Numbered from the stretch's first letter, positions 34,478 to 43,870 are shown. The stretch: DNA of 64,000 bases from Bordetella ansorpii (GCF_900078705.1 NZ_FKIF01000006.1:186001-250000); one strand, 5' to 3'. Numbers and translations: made by a program. The notes: a model not told the origin generated them from the letters alone.

Positions 34478-34597
34478 AACCGCTTCCCCAAGGCCACGTC
34501 CCCCGCGGGGCGTGCGGCCAATGCCGTCGGCGCACCCACCGCGGCATGACGTAGGCACGAGACGCCCGACATAATAGGGACGCCGTCGAGTCCGGAA

Positions 34598-34626
34598 ATA
34601 AAAAGGGGCCACCCGAAGGTGGCCCT
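34598..34626 (-). terminator. Rho-independent terminator of phasin gene
   Basis: GGGCCACC (34606-34613), tetraloop, GGTGGCCC (34618-34625), followed on the minus strand by C and a T-run (34598-34604 region). A textbook terminator about 60 bp after the phasin stop codon. Confidence 0.92.
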
Positions 34627-34686
34627 AATTCCAACTCTGCTCTGTTCTTCAACAGTACTACAGAGTGGGGCTACACGACAGCCCTG

Positions 34687-35274
34687 TTACGCAGTCGCGC
34701 GACGGGTGGCGGTACGCGTAGCCTTGCCGGCGGCTTCAGCGGCATCGGTGGCGGCCTTGAACGTGGCGTTCGCGGCGGCATTCATGTTGGATTCGGCGAC
34801 TTCAGCGGCCTGCTTGGCAGCCTTGGTCAGCGAGTCATAGGCGCTGTTGGCGGTGGCCAGCGAGGACTTCAGCATGGCGACGGCGCTTTCCGAACCGGCC
34901 GGAGCGTTCTTCGACAGTTGCTCGACGGCTTCGGCCACTTGCTGCTGGCCTTCGGCGATCTGCTCTTCAGCCAGCTTGGCCAGTTCGGTCTGCACGCCGG
35001 CGACGATGTCGTACACGTGCTTGCCGTAGGCCAGGGCCTTCTCGGCGCCCGGCTGGACCAGGCTGGTGCCGAAAGCGGCGACTTCCTGCGGGTCGGTCAG
35101 GCCAGCGGCTTGCTGCGACTTCTGGGCGACTTCATCGATGGTGGCACGGACGACCTTCATGTTCAGGTCGACCAGCTTTTCGAAACCGCTGAACATGGCC
35201 GTTTGCGCGGCGATCAGGGTATTGATGGAAGCCTTCTGGCGGGCCAGCACTTGTTGCGGAATGGCATTGTTCAT
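34687..35274 (-). CDS. Phasin family protein (PHA granule-associated)
   Basis: 195 residues, helical, no signal peptide. The N-terminal phasin motif is present (QTAMFSGFEKLVDLNMKVVRATIDE), followed by amphipathic helices with heptad character and an Ala/Lys/Thr-rich C-terminal tail (KATRTATRRATA). Phasins coat polyhydroxyalkanoate granules. It stands alone with a strong terminator and an upstream region carrying two TGC-N3-GCA motifs, which fits control by a PhaR-type repressor. Confidence 0.94.
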   Translation of the reverse strand: MNNAIPQQVLARQKASINTLIAAQTAMFSGFEKLVDLNMKVVRATIDEVAQKSQQAAGLTDPQEVAAFGTSLVQPGAEKALAYGKHVYDIVAGVQTELAKLAEEQIAEGQQQVAEAVEQLSKNAPAGSESAVAMLKSSLATANSAYDSLTKAAKQAAEVAESNMNAAANATFKAATDAAEAAGKATRTATRRATA

Positions 35275-35741
35275 GGGGTATCTCCTGGTTTATGGCCGGC
35301 TCGACGGCACATGAATGGGTCTGCGACGAAACTTTGGAACGTGCGCGGACTGGTACCTTGTAACTCCCGCCGGCCCGTTTGCTGCACTGCACAAAGTGTA
35401 TTCTAGACTTCGTACATTGCAAGTCAAGTATTTCTTGTGCAACGCAATACTTATTTGCACTTTACCGCCACGGTGCGGCCATCGCGCGGACGCCTCAAAT
35501 AAACGATGCCATATGCGACAGCGTCCGACGCCCTATTCGCCAGGAAGTTTTGCCGGGAAACCCGCCCATATCCCCCTTGCGACATGTCCGCCTGCGTGCG
35601 CCCCCGGGGAAAATGGGGGAAATACCGGGGTGACGATGCGTCGATTGTTTTCTAGACTTGCTGCATGCTGATTGCAATATTTGTGGCGGCGCTCGCCGAC
35701 CACGCAGAAACCACAATTTCAGCTCACCCCCTGGAGACTTC
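35275..35741. other. Divergent intergenic region, phasin / Bug receptor
   Basis: About 465 bp with no gene. The phasin-proximal half is AT-rich and holds the two TGC-N3-GCA sites. The Bug-proximal end holds the ribosome-binding site CTGGAGA. No other structure was recognised. Confidence 0.6.
35383..35446 (-). promoter_or_regulatory. PhaR-type operator candidates upstream of phasin gene
   Basis: TGCACTGCA (35383-35391) and TGCAACGCA (35438-35446) both fit TGC-N3-GCA, the type of site described for the phasin repressor PhaR. They lie 109-172 bp before the ATG in an AT-rich stretch. Binding is inferred. Confidence 0.45.
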
Positions 35742-36719
35742 ATGACCCGCTATACCCGCAAGCTGTCGGCCGCGCTGGCCATCGGCGCCTTGTTCGCCAC
35801 CGGCGCCGCTCATGCCGAGTATCCCGATCACGTCGTGAACATGGTCGTCCCGTTCGCCGCGGGCGGCCCGACCGACAACGTGGCCCGTTCCCTGGCCGAA
35901 GCCATGCGCCCCTCGCTGGGCCAGACCATCGTGGTCGAAAACAAGGGTGGCGCCGGCGGCACCATCGGCACCACGCAGGTGGCGCGCGCCAAGCCCGACG
36001 GCTATCAGGTCCTGCTGATGCACATCGGTTTCTCGACCGCCCCGTCGCTTTACAAGAACCCCGGCTACGATCCGTTCGATGGCTTCGAGCCCATCGGCCT
36101 GGTGGTCGACGTGCCGATGACCGTCATCGCCCGCTCCGACTTCCCGCCCAACAACATCAAGGAACTGGCCGAGTACGTCAAGAAGAACGCCGACAAGGTG
36201 TCGCTGGCCAACGCCGGCATCGGGGCCGCCAGCCATCTGTGCGGCACCATGCTGTCCGACGCGCTGGGCGTCAACCTGCTGACCGTTCCGTACAAGGGCA
36301 CCGCGCCCGCCATGAACGACCTGCTGGGCAAGCAGGTCGACCTGATGTGCGACCAGACCACCAACACCACCCAGCAGATCCAGGGCAAATCGGTCAAGGC
36401 CTACGCGGTCACCAGCCTGCAGCGCGTCCCCACGCTGAAAGACCTGCCCACCATGGACGAGTCCGGCTACAAGGGCTTCCAGGTCGGTATCTGGCACGGC
36501 ATGTGGGTGCCGAAGGGCACGCCCAAGCCCGTGGTCGACAAGCTGGTGAAGTCGCTGCAGGCCGGCCTGGCCGATCCGAAGTTCCAGGAGCGCATGCAGC
36601 AGCTGGGCGCCACCGTCATGACCAAGGAAGCCAATCCCCAGGCCCTGCAGGCCAAGGTGAAGCAGCAGGTTCCGCAATGGGCCGAACTGTTCAAGAAGGT
36701 CGGCCTGGAGAAGCAATAA
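35742..36719 (+). CDS. Bug-family tripartite tricarboxylate solute receptor
   Basis: 325 residues. Periplasmic substrate-binding protein of the Bug (TctC) family that is strongly expanded in Bordetella and relatives. Signal peptide 1-25 (ending GAAHA). The family motifs are VVPFAAGGPTDNVAR, VVENKGGAGGTIGT, ARAKPDGY and LPTMDESGYKGF. No TctAB permease genes adjoin it, as is common for orphan Bug proteins; the ligand is unknown. GGAGA lies upstream of the ATG at 35742. A terminator follows. Confidence 0.95.
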   Translation: MTRYTRKLSAALAIGALFATGAAHAEYPDHVVNMVVPFAAGGPTDNVARSLAEAMRPSLGQTIVVENKGGAGGTIGTTQVARAKPDGYQVLLMHIGFSTAPSLYKNPGYDPFDGFEPIGLVVDVPMTVIARSDFPPNNIKELAEYVKKNADKVSLANAGIGAASHLCGTMLSDALGVNLLTVPYKGTAPAMNDLLGKQVDLMCDQTTNTTQQIQGKSVKAYAVTSLQRVPTLKDLPTMDESGYKGFQVGIWHGMWVPKGTPKPVVDKLVKSLQAGLADPKFQERMQQLGATVMTKEANPQALQAKVKQQVPQWAELFKKVGLEKQ

Positions 36720-36800
36720 GGTTCGCGGGCATACCAAGACCGGGAGCCGGCATGGCCGAACCTCCTGGCGCCGGATAACAACGACAGTTGCAACGCTCGT

Positions 36801-36832
36801 CCCCGCCTGCTTCGGCCGCGCGGGGATTTTTC
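36801..36832 (+). terminator. Terminator of Bug receptor gene
   Basis: CCCCGC (36801-36806) pairs with GCGGGG (36820-36825), followed by ATTTTTCTT. Located about 80 bp after the stop codon. Confidence 0.75.
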
Positions 36833-36844
36833 TTGCCGGCCTCG

Positions 36845-37930
36845 TCAGCCCCGACGGATCGCGCCGCCCCTGGCGTGATGCGCGACCCATTTCGCCAGCC
36901 AGGGCCCCAGCAACATCACCATGACGAAGCGCGCGGTCTGCAAGGCCATGACGAATGGCAGGTCCACCGGACTGGACGCCGCGATGATGGCCACCGAATC
37001 GGCCCCGCCCGGGCTGGTGGCCAGATAGGCGGTCAGGGGATCGACGCCGCCGAACTCGGTCAGCAGCACGGCCAGCACGCCGCACAGCGCCATCAACGCC
37101 AGCACCGACAGCAATACGCGCGGCAGGGCGCGCAGCGCGTGCATCAACACCTCGCGGTCGAAACGCAGGCCGATGTTCCAGCCGATGGCCGCGTAGCACA
37201 GCACCATCAGCCAGGGCGGCAGCGTGATGTGCAGGTAGCCGGTGTTCTGCAGCGCCACCGCCATGAACATGGGCAAGAGCAGCGAGCCCGCCGGCAGGCG
37301 CGCGGCGCGGGCCAGCCAGGCGCCGCCGACGGCCACCGCCAGCGTGGCCGCGAACGACCCGCCCGGCAACGCCGGAAACCAGTCGATGGCAACGGGATGC
37401 CCTCCGGCGGGCAGGCCCCAGATGCGGGAGACGGCGGCGGCGACCAGCACCACCAGCACCACGCGCAGATACTGCATGAATGCCACCAGGCGCACGTCGG
37501 CATCGTAGGCTTCGGCCATCAGCACCATGGCGTTGGCGGCACCGGGCGACAGGCCCCACACCGCCGTGCTGCCCGGCAGCACGCCGCGGCGCGCCAGCGT
37601 CCAGCCCAATGCGCCGCTGGCCACGATGACGCACACCACCGCCGCCAGGCAGAGGGCCCAATCCGCCGCCAGCGCGGCCAGAATGTCCGGCTGCATGCTG
37701 CGCGCGATCAGGCAGCCGATCAGGCCTTGCGACGCCACGAACGACCAGCGCGGCGTGAGCACCTTGACGCCGTTGACGGCCGCCACGATGGCGCCGCCGA
37801 TGGCGCCCAGCAATACCGCCGCCGGCAGGCTGACGGCCTCGAAGAGCAGGATGAAGGGAAGCGAGATGCCAAGCAGCGCGGCCCATTGCGCGGGCCGGCT
37901 CAGGCGGCCCAACGACCGTGGCTCAGGCAT
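36845..37930 (-). CDS. AbrB-family (AbrB_dup) membrane protein
   Basis: 361 residues from the ATG at 37930. Ten or more hydrophobic segments in two similar halves, each ending in a Gly-rich loop (LSPGAANAMVLMAEAYDADVR and TSPGGADSVAIIAA), typical of the duplicated AbrB family often mis-annotated as ammonia monooxygenase. Function is uncertain, probably transport. The start overlaps the end of the iclR gene by 8 bp, so the two are translationally coupled. Confidence 0.85.
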   Translation of the reverse strand: MPEPRSLGRLSRPAQWAALLGISLPFILLFEAVSLPAAVLLGAIGGAIVAAVNGVKVLTPRWSFVASQGLIGCLIARSMQPDILAALAADWALCLAAVVCVIVASGALGWTLARRGVLPGSTAVWGLSPGAANAMVLMAEAYDADVRLVAFMQYLRVVLVVLVAAAVSRIWGLPAGGHPVAIDWFPALPGGSFAATLAVAVGGAWLARAARLPAGSLLLPMFMAVALQNTGYLHITLPPWLMVLCYAAIGWNIGLRFDREVLMHALRALPRVLLSVLALMALCGVLAVLLTEFGGVDPLTAYLATSPGGADSVAIIAASSPVDLPFVMALQTARFVMVMLLGPWLAKWVAHHARGGAIRRG

Positions 37931-38807
37931 GCCGGTTGGTGGCGGATGCTCCCGCGGCAAGCACGGCCGACAACCCCGTATCGTCGGGATGGGACCCGGG
38001 CTCGAAGCCCAGCGCCTCTGAAATGCCCGCGGCCGCGTCGACCAGCAGGCGTATCCATTCATCCTGCAGGCGTTCGGCGGGCGCGGAGATCGACAGGCCC
38101 GCCACCAGTTTGCCCGTGTCGTCGAAGATGCCGGCGGCGATGCAGCGCACGCCCAGTTCCAGCTCTTCGTTGTCGCGCGCGTAGCCGTGGCGGCGCACCT
38201 GCGCCAGCTCGCGCTCCAGGCGATCGATTTCGGTCAGGCTGTTGCGCGTGTGGCCGGCCAGGCCGGTGCGCAGCGCATAGGCGCGCACGCCCCGCGAATC
38301 GGACGTGGACAGGAACAGCTTGCCCGTGGACGTGAGGTGCAGCGGCGCCCGGCCACCGATGGCGCGCACCACCTGCATGCCCGAGCGCTCGCTCCAGGCG
38401 CGGTCGATGTAGACGATCTCGTCGCCCTGCTGCACCGACAGGTTGATGGTCTGCCCGGTCTGCCGGTGCAGGTTGCGCATGACCGACAGCGCGGCCTCGC
38501 GCACGTTCAGGCGCCCCTTGACCAGCGAGCCCAGCTCCAGCAGGCGCATGCCCAACTGGTACAGGCCGTTGTCGACCCGCTCGACGTAGCGGCCCACGAC
38601 CAGGTCATTCAGGATGCGGTGCGCGGTGGAGGCATGCAGGCCGGTAGTGGCCGACAGTTCTTTCAGCGTGACGGGTTCGGGCTGCGCCGCCAGGGCGTCC
38701 AGCAGCCGCATGGCCCGGTCGATGACCTGGATGGCAGGCTCCTGCCGGCCGCCGGATTTGGCGTCCGGGTGCTCAGACTGCGCAGGCTCGGAAAACAGGC
38801 GGGACAT
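37923..38807 (-). CDS. IclR family transcriptional regulator
   Basis: 294 residues from the ATG at 38807 (MSRLFSEP). Winged helix at about 25-90 with VTLKELSATTGLHASTAHRILNDL, then the IclR effector domain (LSVQQGDEIVYIDRAWSE, LHLTSTGKLFLS, ELELGVRCIAAGIFD, GLSISAPAERL). Members control catabolic genes in response to aromatic or organic acids. Coupling to the AbrB-type membrane gene and the adjacent Bug receptor suggests control of an uptake function. Confidence 0.93.
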   Translation of the reverse strand: MSRLFSEPAQSEHPDAKSGGRQEPAIQVIDRAMRLLDALAAQPEPVTLKELSATTGLHASTAHRILNDLVVGRYVERVDNGLYQLGMRLLELGSLVKGRLNVREAALSVMRNLHRQTGQTINLSVQQGDEIVYIDRAWSERSGMQVVRAIGGRAPLHLTSTGKLFLSTSDSRGVRAYALRTGLAGHTRNSLTEIDRLERELAQVRRHGYARDNEELELGVRCIAAGIFDDTGKLVAGLSISAPAERLQDEWIRLLVDAAAGISEALGFEPGSHPDDTGLSAVLAAGASATNRHA

Positions 38808-38957
38808 GGTGGGCGTCCAGGGATGCGCCAGGTGAATCGCGACAGCGATGCCGCAGCGCAGCAAAAATTTGACTTATCGTATTGTGAAATTATGGCTGCG
38901 TTTTGGCAACCGCTTTTTCACTCGCGCCCCGCAAGCCCGCCTGCCCGGGAGAGGGCG

Positions 38958-39767
38958 TCAGGCGGGCACCGTCAGGCTGCCGCCCAGCCGCTGCACTTCC
39001 GTGCGGAAGAAAGCCAGCGCCTCGGCCGCGGCATCCGGGTCGCCCTTCACCCCAAGCTCAAGATGGGCCGGGCCGCCCTTGTCGCCCATGTACGGCAGGC
39101 TGAAGGCGCGCACGCCGGGCCAGCGCAGCTCGATGGCCTCCATCGAGGGCGTGATGCGCGACTCGGGCATCTGGTAGGCCAGGAACGAATGCTCGGCCAG
39201 CACCACGGCGTGATGCAGGTCGCGATAGCGCGTGTCCAGCGTCCATTCCAGCATCGGCCACGCCATCACCGGAAAGCCCGGCACGAAGGTGTGGTCCCGG
39301 ATGAAGAAACCGGGAATGCGGTTGTACGGATTGGGCACGACCTCGCAGCCCTGCGGGAACATGCCCATCTGCAGGCGCTGGCGGTTCTCGGGCGCGTCCA
39401 TGTCGGGCGGCGGCAGTCCCTTTTCCTTGGCCATCTCGGCGGTGCGCAGCGCGATGGCGCTGGCGGCCTCGGGATGCAGCGCCAGCGGCAGGTCCAGCGC
39501 GGCGGCGGCGGCCTGGCGGGTGTGGTCGTCGGGCGTGCCGCCGATGCCGCCGCACGACAGCACCACGTCGCCCGAGGCGAAGGTGCGGCGCAGCGCGCGG
39601 GTCAGGGCCTCGCGGTCGTCACCCAGGAACTCGGCCCAGGCCAATTGCAGCCCTCGGGCGCCCAGCAGTTCGATGATCTTGGAGAAATGCTTGTCCTGCC
39701 GGCGGCCGGACAGGATTTCGTCGCCGACGATGATCAGGCCGATGCGGCGTACAGGTTGAGCTGACAT
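38958..39767 (-). CDS. CinA-N / molybdopterin-binding domain protein
   Basis: 269 residues. The MoCF-biosynthesis fold opens the protein (GLIIVGDEILSGRRQDKH, then SGDVVLSCGGIGGTPDDHTRQ), as in the N-terminal half of CinA, but there is no CinA C-terminal deamidase domain. Stand-alone versions of this domain occur widely and their role is unclear. It precedes the EI24-type gene's 3' end by 18 bp in the same direction, so it lies downstream in one unit. Confidence 0.88.
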   Translation of the reverse strand: MSAQPVRRIGLIIVGDEILSGRRQDKHFSKIIELLGARGLQLAWAEFLGDDREALTRALRRTFASGDVVLSCGGIGGTPDDHTRQAAAAALDLPLALHPEAASAIALRTAEMAKEKGLPPPDMDAPENRQRLQMGMFPQGCEVVPNPYNRIPGFFIRDHTFVPGFPVMAWPMLEWTLDTRYRDLHHAVVLAEHSFLAYQMPESRITPSMEAIELRWPGVRAFSLPYMGDKGGPAHLELGVKGDPDAAAEALAFFRTEVQRLGGSLTVPA

Positions 39768-39785
39768 GTGAATGGGCTTCCGTGA

Positions 39786-40598
39786 TTATTCTGGACGGAC
39801 GGTGGCCTGGGCCTCGATGACGCGTTCGCCACGCAGCCGCGCGAGCGCATCCAGCCCGAAGTGGGCGTAGACCAGGCTGGAGTACACCGGCAGGATGACC
39901 CAGGCCGGCGGCAGCAGGTTGATCAGCGAGCAGATGAGCCCGATCAGCCAGAACGAGCCGTTGTGGCGCTTGAGCAGCAGGCGCCGCTCTTCGGGGCTGG
40001 CGTGTTCGGCGATGGCGTCCACCCGCATCATGTGCGAGAACGCATAGGCCCACCAGAAGATCGACAGCACCAGCGCCAGGGGCGGCACCAGCCACAGCGG
40101 CAGGGTCAGCAGCCAGCCCGCCGCGAAGATGAGGCTGACCGAGACGGCGTTCCAGACACTGACGGCGGTGGCATTGCGGCCCTGCAGCTTCACGCCCGCG
40201 TACTCGCGCTGCCCCACGTGGCGCAGCACCAGCGGCATGACGAAAATGGCGGCGATGGTCAGCCCCAGGATGCCCGACACCGGCAACAGCACGGCCGCCG
40301 CAATCACGGGAATCAGGTACAGCTTGAGCGAGAACAGCCCGATGCCCACCAGCCAGGCGTCGACGTCGTTGACGACCTGCCACTGGCTGGCCTGCACGCT
40401 CAGCCAGTCGGTCAGCGGGGACCAGAACAGCCACAGCAGCAGGATGGCGCCCAGCAGCGCGATGACGAAGGGCATGAGCACCGCGAACAGCATGTTCGGG
40501 TGGCACTGGGAGACGGCGGCGCGGCGAAAGGCGCGCGCCACGCTGGCGGCCCCCGCCACGGCCGCGCCAGGAGTGATGTCGGTACGGGGAGCAGTCAT
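39786..40598 (-). CDS. EI24 domain membrane protein
   Basis: 270 residues with about five to six hydrophobic segments (about 37-60, 85-105, 108-128, 150-185, 215-240). Residues match the EI24/CysZ-like family pattern (FWWAYAFSHMMRVDAIAEHASPEERRLLLKRHNGSFWLIG). Some family members are sulfate permeases, but this branch has no known substrate. Cotranscribed with the CinA-like gene. Confidence 0.82.
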   Translation of the reverse strand: MTAPRTDITPGAAVAGAASVARAFRRAAVSQCHPNMLFAVLMPFVIALLGAILLLWLFWSPLTDWLSVQASQWQVVNDVDAWLVGIGLFSLKLYLIPVIAAAVLLPVSGILGLTIAAIFVMPLVLRHVGQREYAGVKLQGRNATAVSVWNAVSVSLIFAAGWLLTLPLWLVPPLALVLSIFWWAYAFSHMMRVDAIAEHASPEERRLLLKRHNGSFWLIGLICSLINLLPPAWVILPVYSSLVYAHFGLDALARLRGERVIEAQATVRPE

Positions 40599-40662
40599 GA
40601 GGCGGGGCGCAGAGTCGGCATGCCGGGTATCATAGTCTCAAACACGTTGCCCTTCGCCCCCC

Positions 40663-41052
40663 ATGCCCCTGCTCGTACCCGGTACCGACGATGCCGCACT
40701 GCGCACCGCGCTGGCCCGCCCCGACACCTGGCTGGTCGCCTGTTTCTGCGCGGCCTGGTGCGACACCTGCAACCAGTACCGCCCCAAGCTCGACGCCCTG
40801 TCCGAGGCCCGGCCGCGGCATGCCTACGCCTGGATCGACATCGAAGAACAGCCCGACCTGCTGGGCGACGTCGACGTCGAGAACTTCCCCACGCTGTTCG
40901 TGCAGGCCGGCGACCGGGTGCTGTTCTACGGCCCCATGCTGCCGCACATCGGCCACCTGGAACGCCTGTTGGACACGCTGGACGGCAACAGCCCGGCGGT
41001 GGCTACCGAGCTGCCGGACATCAAGGCCATGCTGGCTGGCGCCACGGCCTGA
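40663..41052 (+). CDS. Thioredoxin-fold protein
   Basis: 129 residues, no signal peptide. The redox motif is CDTC within CAAWCDTCNQYRP (about 28-40), and the cis-Pro loop is ENFPTLFVQ (about 76-84). A third Cys precedes the active site. It resembles the thioredoxin-like proteins of Bordetella and may act as a cytoplasmic disulfide reductase. A shared terminator follows. Confidence 0.9.
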   Translation: MPLLVPGTDDAALRTALARPDTWLVACFCAAWCDTCNQYRPKLDALSEARPRHAYAWIDIEEQPDLLGDVDVENFPTLFVQAGDRVLFYGPMLPHIGHLERLLDTLDGNSPAVATELPDIKAMLAGATA

Positions 41053-41071
41053 CGGCGGCTCCCACATGGCC

Positions 41072-41095
41072 AAAAAGCCCTTCGAAGGGCTTTTT
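41072..41095. terminator. Bidirectional terminator between thioredoxin-like gene and rhlE
   Basis: AAAAAGCCCTTC and GAAGGGCTTTTT form a perfect 24-bp palindrome with A and T runs on both sides. It can terminate the plus-strand thioredoxin-like gene and the convergent helicase gene. Confidence 0.92.
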
Positions 41096-41126
41096 TCGTT
41101 TCTGGAACCGCCGCTGGGCCCGCGGA

Positions 41127-42596
41127 TCAGTTCTTGCGGCTGCCGCCCAGCAACACGGCCAGCTGGCGCTTGGGCGCAGCCGGGCGGTCTTCTTCCTTGC
41201 GGGCATCCGTGTCGGTGGGCGCGGCAGAGGCGGAAGGCTCGTAGGGCTTGAGGAAGAAATCGTCCACCGGACGGCGTTCGGGGCGCGAGCGGCCACCGCG
41301 GTCGGCACGATCCGAGGTGCCGCGATCGCGGTCGCCACGGCTGGGGCGGTCGCCGCGATCACCGCGGTCGCGCTCTTCGCCGCCACGGCCATGGCTGCGG
41401 GCCAGCAATTCGGACGGCAACTCGAGATTGCCGCGCGGCACTTCGCGCTTGATCAGCTTCTCGATGTCCTGCAGGTAGCGCTCTTCCTCGGGGGTGAACA
41501 GCGCGATGGCCTCACCACTGGCGCCCGCCCGGCCGGTACGGCCGATGCGGTGCACGTAGTCTTCGGAATTGTGCGGCAGGTCGTAGTTGATGACGCAAGG
41601 CACGCCGGCCACGTCCAGGCCGCGCGCGGCCACGTCGGTGGCTACCAGCACTTCCAGCTCGCCTGCCTTGAAGGCTTCCAGCGCCTTCATGCGGTCAGCC
41701 TGGGTCTTGTCGCCGTGGATCGACTCGGCCTTGACGCCGTCGCGTTCCAGCTGGCGCGCCAGGCGGGCGGTGCCGATCTTGGTGTTCGAGAACACGATGA
41801 CCTGCTTCAGGCCGCGCGACTTGACCAGATGCACGACGGCGGCGCGCTTGGCTTCGCCCGTCATCTTGTAGGCGATCTGCGTGACCGTGTCGGCCGTGGC
41901 GTTGCGCGCCGCGACCTCGATTTCGACGGGCTGGTTCAGAAAGGTGCGGCCCAGCTTGCGGATCTCGTTGCTGAAGGTGGCCGAGAACAGCAGGCCCTGG
42001 CGCTGCGGGGGCAGCAGCCTGATGATGCGGTCCAGGTCGGGCAGGAAGCCCATGTCCAGCATGCGGTCGGCTTCGTCCAGCACCAGGATGCCGACCTGGC
42101 TGAGGTTCACGTTCTTCTGTTCGACGTGATCGAGCAGGCGGCCCGGCGTGGCGACCAGCACCTCGCAGCCCTGGCGCAGTTCTTCCTTCTGCGGGCGGAT
42201 GTCGACGCCGCCGAACACCACGGCCGAACGCAGCGGGGTGCGCTTGCTGTAGCGCTTGACGCTTTCGAAGACCTGGTCGGCCAGTTCGCGCGTGGGCGTG
42301 AGGATCAGCGCGCGCACCGGATGGCGCGCGGGCGAGGCGCTGGGATTGGCCAGCGGCATCAGGCGATGCAGGATCGGCACCGTGAACGCGGCGGTCTTGC
42401 CCGTGCCGGTCTGGGCGGCGCCCATGACGTCACGCCCCGCGACCACCACCGGAATGGCCTGCGCCTGGATGGGCGTGGGGGTGGTGTAGCCGGTTTCGAC
42501 GATGGACTGGAGCAGGAGCGGGTGCAGACCGAAATCGGCGAAGGTGCGCGAAGGCGCGTCTGCGGCGGGCGCTGCGGGAGAGGTAGATTGCGTCAT
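41127..42596 (-). CDS. rhlE: DEAD-box ATP-dependent RNA helicase, RhlE type
   Basis: 489 residues from the ATG at 42596. All core motifs are present: Q motif (YTTPTPIQAQAIP), AQTGTGKT (motif I), PTRELADQ (Ia), ATPGRLLDH (Ib), VLDEADRMLD (II), SATF (III), VATDVAARGLD (V) and HRIGRTGRAG (VI). A low-complexity Arg/Asp/Gly-rich tail from about residue 395 would bind RNA. It unwinds RNA in ribosome maturation and decay. Confidence 0.96.
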   Translation of the reverse strand: MTQSTSPAAPAADAPSRTFADFGLHPLLLQSIVETGYTTPTPIQAQAIPVVVAGRDVMGAAQTGTGKTAAFTVPILHRLMPLANPSASPARHPVRALILTPTRELADQVFESVKRYSKRTPLRSAVVFGGVDIRPQKEELRQGCEVLVATPGRLLDHVEQKNVNLSQVGILVLDEADRMLDMGFLPDLDRIIRLLPPQRQGLLFSATFSNEIRKLGRTFLNQPVEIEVAARNATADTVTQIAYKMTGEAKRAAVVHLVKSRGLKQVIVFSNTKIGTARLARQLERDGVKAESIHGDKTQADRMKALEAFKAGELEVLVATDVAARGLDVAGVPCVINYDLPHNSEDYVHRIGRTGRAGASGEAIALFTPEEERYLQDIEKLIKREVPRGNLELPSELLARSHGRGGEERDRGDRGDRPSRGDRDRGTSDRADRGGRSRPERRPVDDFFLKPYEPSASAAPTDTDARKEEDRPAAPKRQLAVLLGGSRKN

Positions 42597-42780
42597 CAAG
42601 TGTGGCAGATACCGGGGCGGTGAAAGAACAAAACGGAAATACAACGCGTCCCGGATTGCTGTGGATAACTTATTTTAGCAGCCGGCCGCCCACGATCCCA
42701 ACCCGTCCGCCCGAACACGGGAAAACCGGGCCGGCGCACGCGCCCGGAACCCGGTCTGCCGCCCCCCCCCCGCGCGGGAA

Positions 42781-43110
42781 CTATCCGGCCAGCCAGCGCA
42801 GCGCCCACAGGGTGCACATGCCCGAGACGATGACCAGCACGGCGTTGCGGGTGCGCAGGAAGACCAGGATGCCGACGATGCCGGCCACCAGCTTGTAGTC
42901 GAAGACCGGGCCGATGCCGGTGCGCCAGGGCAGCATGTCGGGCACCAGGATGGCGGTGAGCGCCGCGGCCGGCGCGTAGCGCAGCGCGCGGCGCACGCCG
43001 TCGGGCAGCGGCAGGTAATCGCCGAACAGCATGAAGCCGGCGCGCGTGATGATGCTGCACGCCGTCAGCAGCAGGATGGCCGAATAGACGTAGATCTCGA
43101 AAGCACTCAT
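42781..43110 (-). CDS. azlD: Branched-chain amino acid export subunit AzlD
   Basis: 109 residues with four hydrophobic segments and the AzlD pattern RRALRYAPAAALTAILVPDML. The small partner of AzlC in export of branched-chain amino acids. It starts 10 bp after the azlC stop. Confidence 0.92.
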   Translation of the reverse strand: MSAFEIYVYSAILLLTACSIITRAGFMLFGDYLPLPDGVRRALRYAPAAALTAILVPDMLPWRTGIGPVFDYKLVAGIVGILVFLRTRNAVLVIVSGMCTLWALRWLAG

Positions 43111-43120
43111 GCCGGCCTCA

Positions 43121-43870
43121 TCATGCGGGCTTTTTCAGATAGCGCTCGGCGGCGATGCCGGCGATGATGCCGACCACCACGGCGGCCGCCAGCCCCAGGC
43201 GCAGCGGCAGCGCCTGGCCCACCCAGGCAGTCAGGCCGGCGGCCAGCATGGACACCAGCACCGGCCGGGAACTGGCCAGCGGCACGGTGATGGCCAGCAG
43301 CGCCAGCACCGCCGCGAAATCGAGCGACCACGAGATCGGCACCTGCGAAGCCAGCACGATGCCCAGGATGGACGCCGTCTGCCAGGTGATCCAGCCGGGC
43401 GTGATGGCGCCCGCGAAGTACCAGACGTGCTCGCGCGTGCCGCGCTGCGACGCCTCGCCGAAGCGGGACATGAACAGCACGAACCCCATGTCGGTGGTGA
43501 AATAGCCCATGGCCAGGCGGCGCGGCCAACTGAGATGGCGGAAATACGGCTGCAGCGCCGCGCCGAAGATGATGAAGCGCAGGTTGACCACGAAACCGGC
43601 CGCGAAGATGAGCCACAGCGGCGCGCCCGCGGCGATCAGCGGCAGCGAGGTCAGTTGGGCCGAGCCCGCGTACATCAGCAGGGTCATGGCCAGGGCCATG
43701 GACTCGGTCAGCCCCGACTTGACCATGGCCACGCCGGTGACCAGGCCCCACGTGGACGTGGCGACCAGCGCGGGCGCCACCGCATGCACGCCAGCCAGGA
43801 AGGCCTCTTTGCGTTCGCGCCGTGTCTCCTCGGCGTCGGATGCTGCGTAATTGTCGGAGTCAGAAGCCAA
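43121..43870 (-). CDS. azlC: Branched-chain amino acid exporter AzlC
   Basis: 249 residues, about seven hydrophobic segments. The family signature AMTLLMYAGSAQLTSLPLIAAGAPLW is followed by LRFIIFGAALQPYFRHLSW and YFTTDMGFVLFMSRF. It forms the main transmembrane subunit of the AzlCD exporter and is directly followed by azlD. Confidence 0.94.
   Translation of the reverse strand: MASDSDNYAASDAEETRRERKEAFLAGVHAVAPALVATSTWGLVTGVAMVKSGLTESMALAMTLLMYAGSAQLTSLPLIAAGAPLWLIFAAGFVVNLRFIIFGAALQPYFRHLSWPRRLAMGYFTTDMGFVLFMSRFGEASQRGTREHVWYFAGAITPGWITWQTASILGIVLASQVPISWSLDFAAVLALLAITVPLASSRPVLVSMLAAGLTAWVGQALPLRLGLAAAVVVGIIAGIAAERYLKKPA

Noticed and set aside
39861-42623. Open frame of 920 codons on the plus strand
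   Set aside because: It runs across the EI24, thioredoxin-like and rhlE genes and has shadow-type composition.
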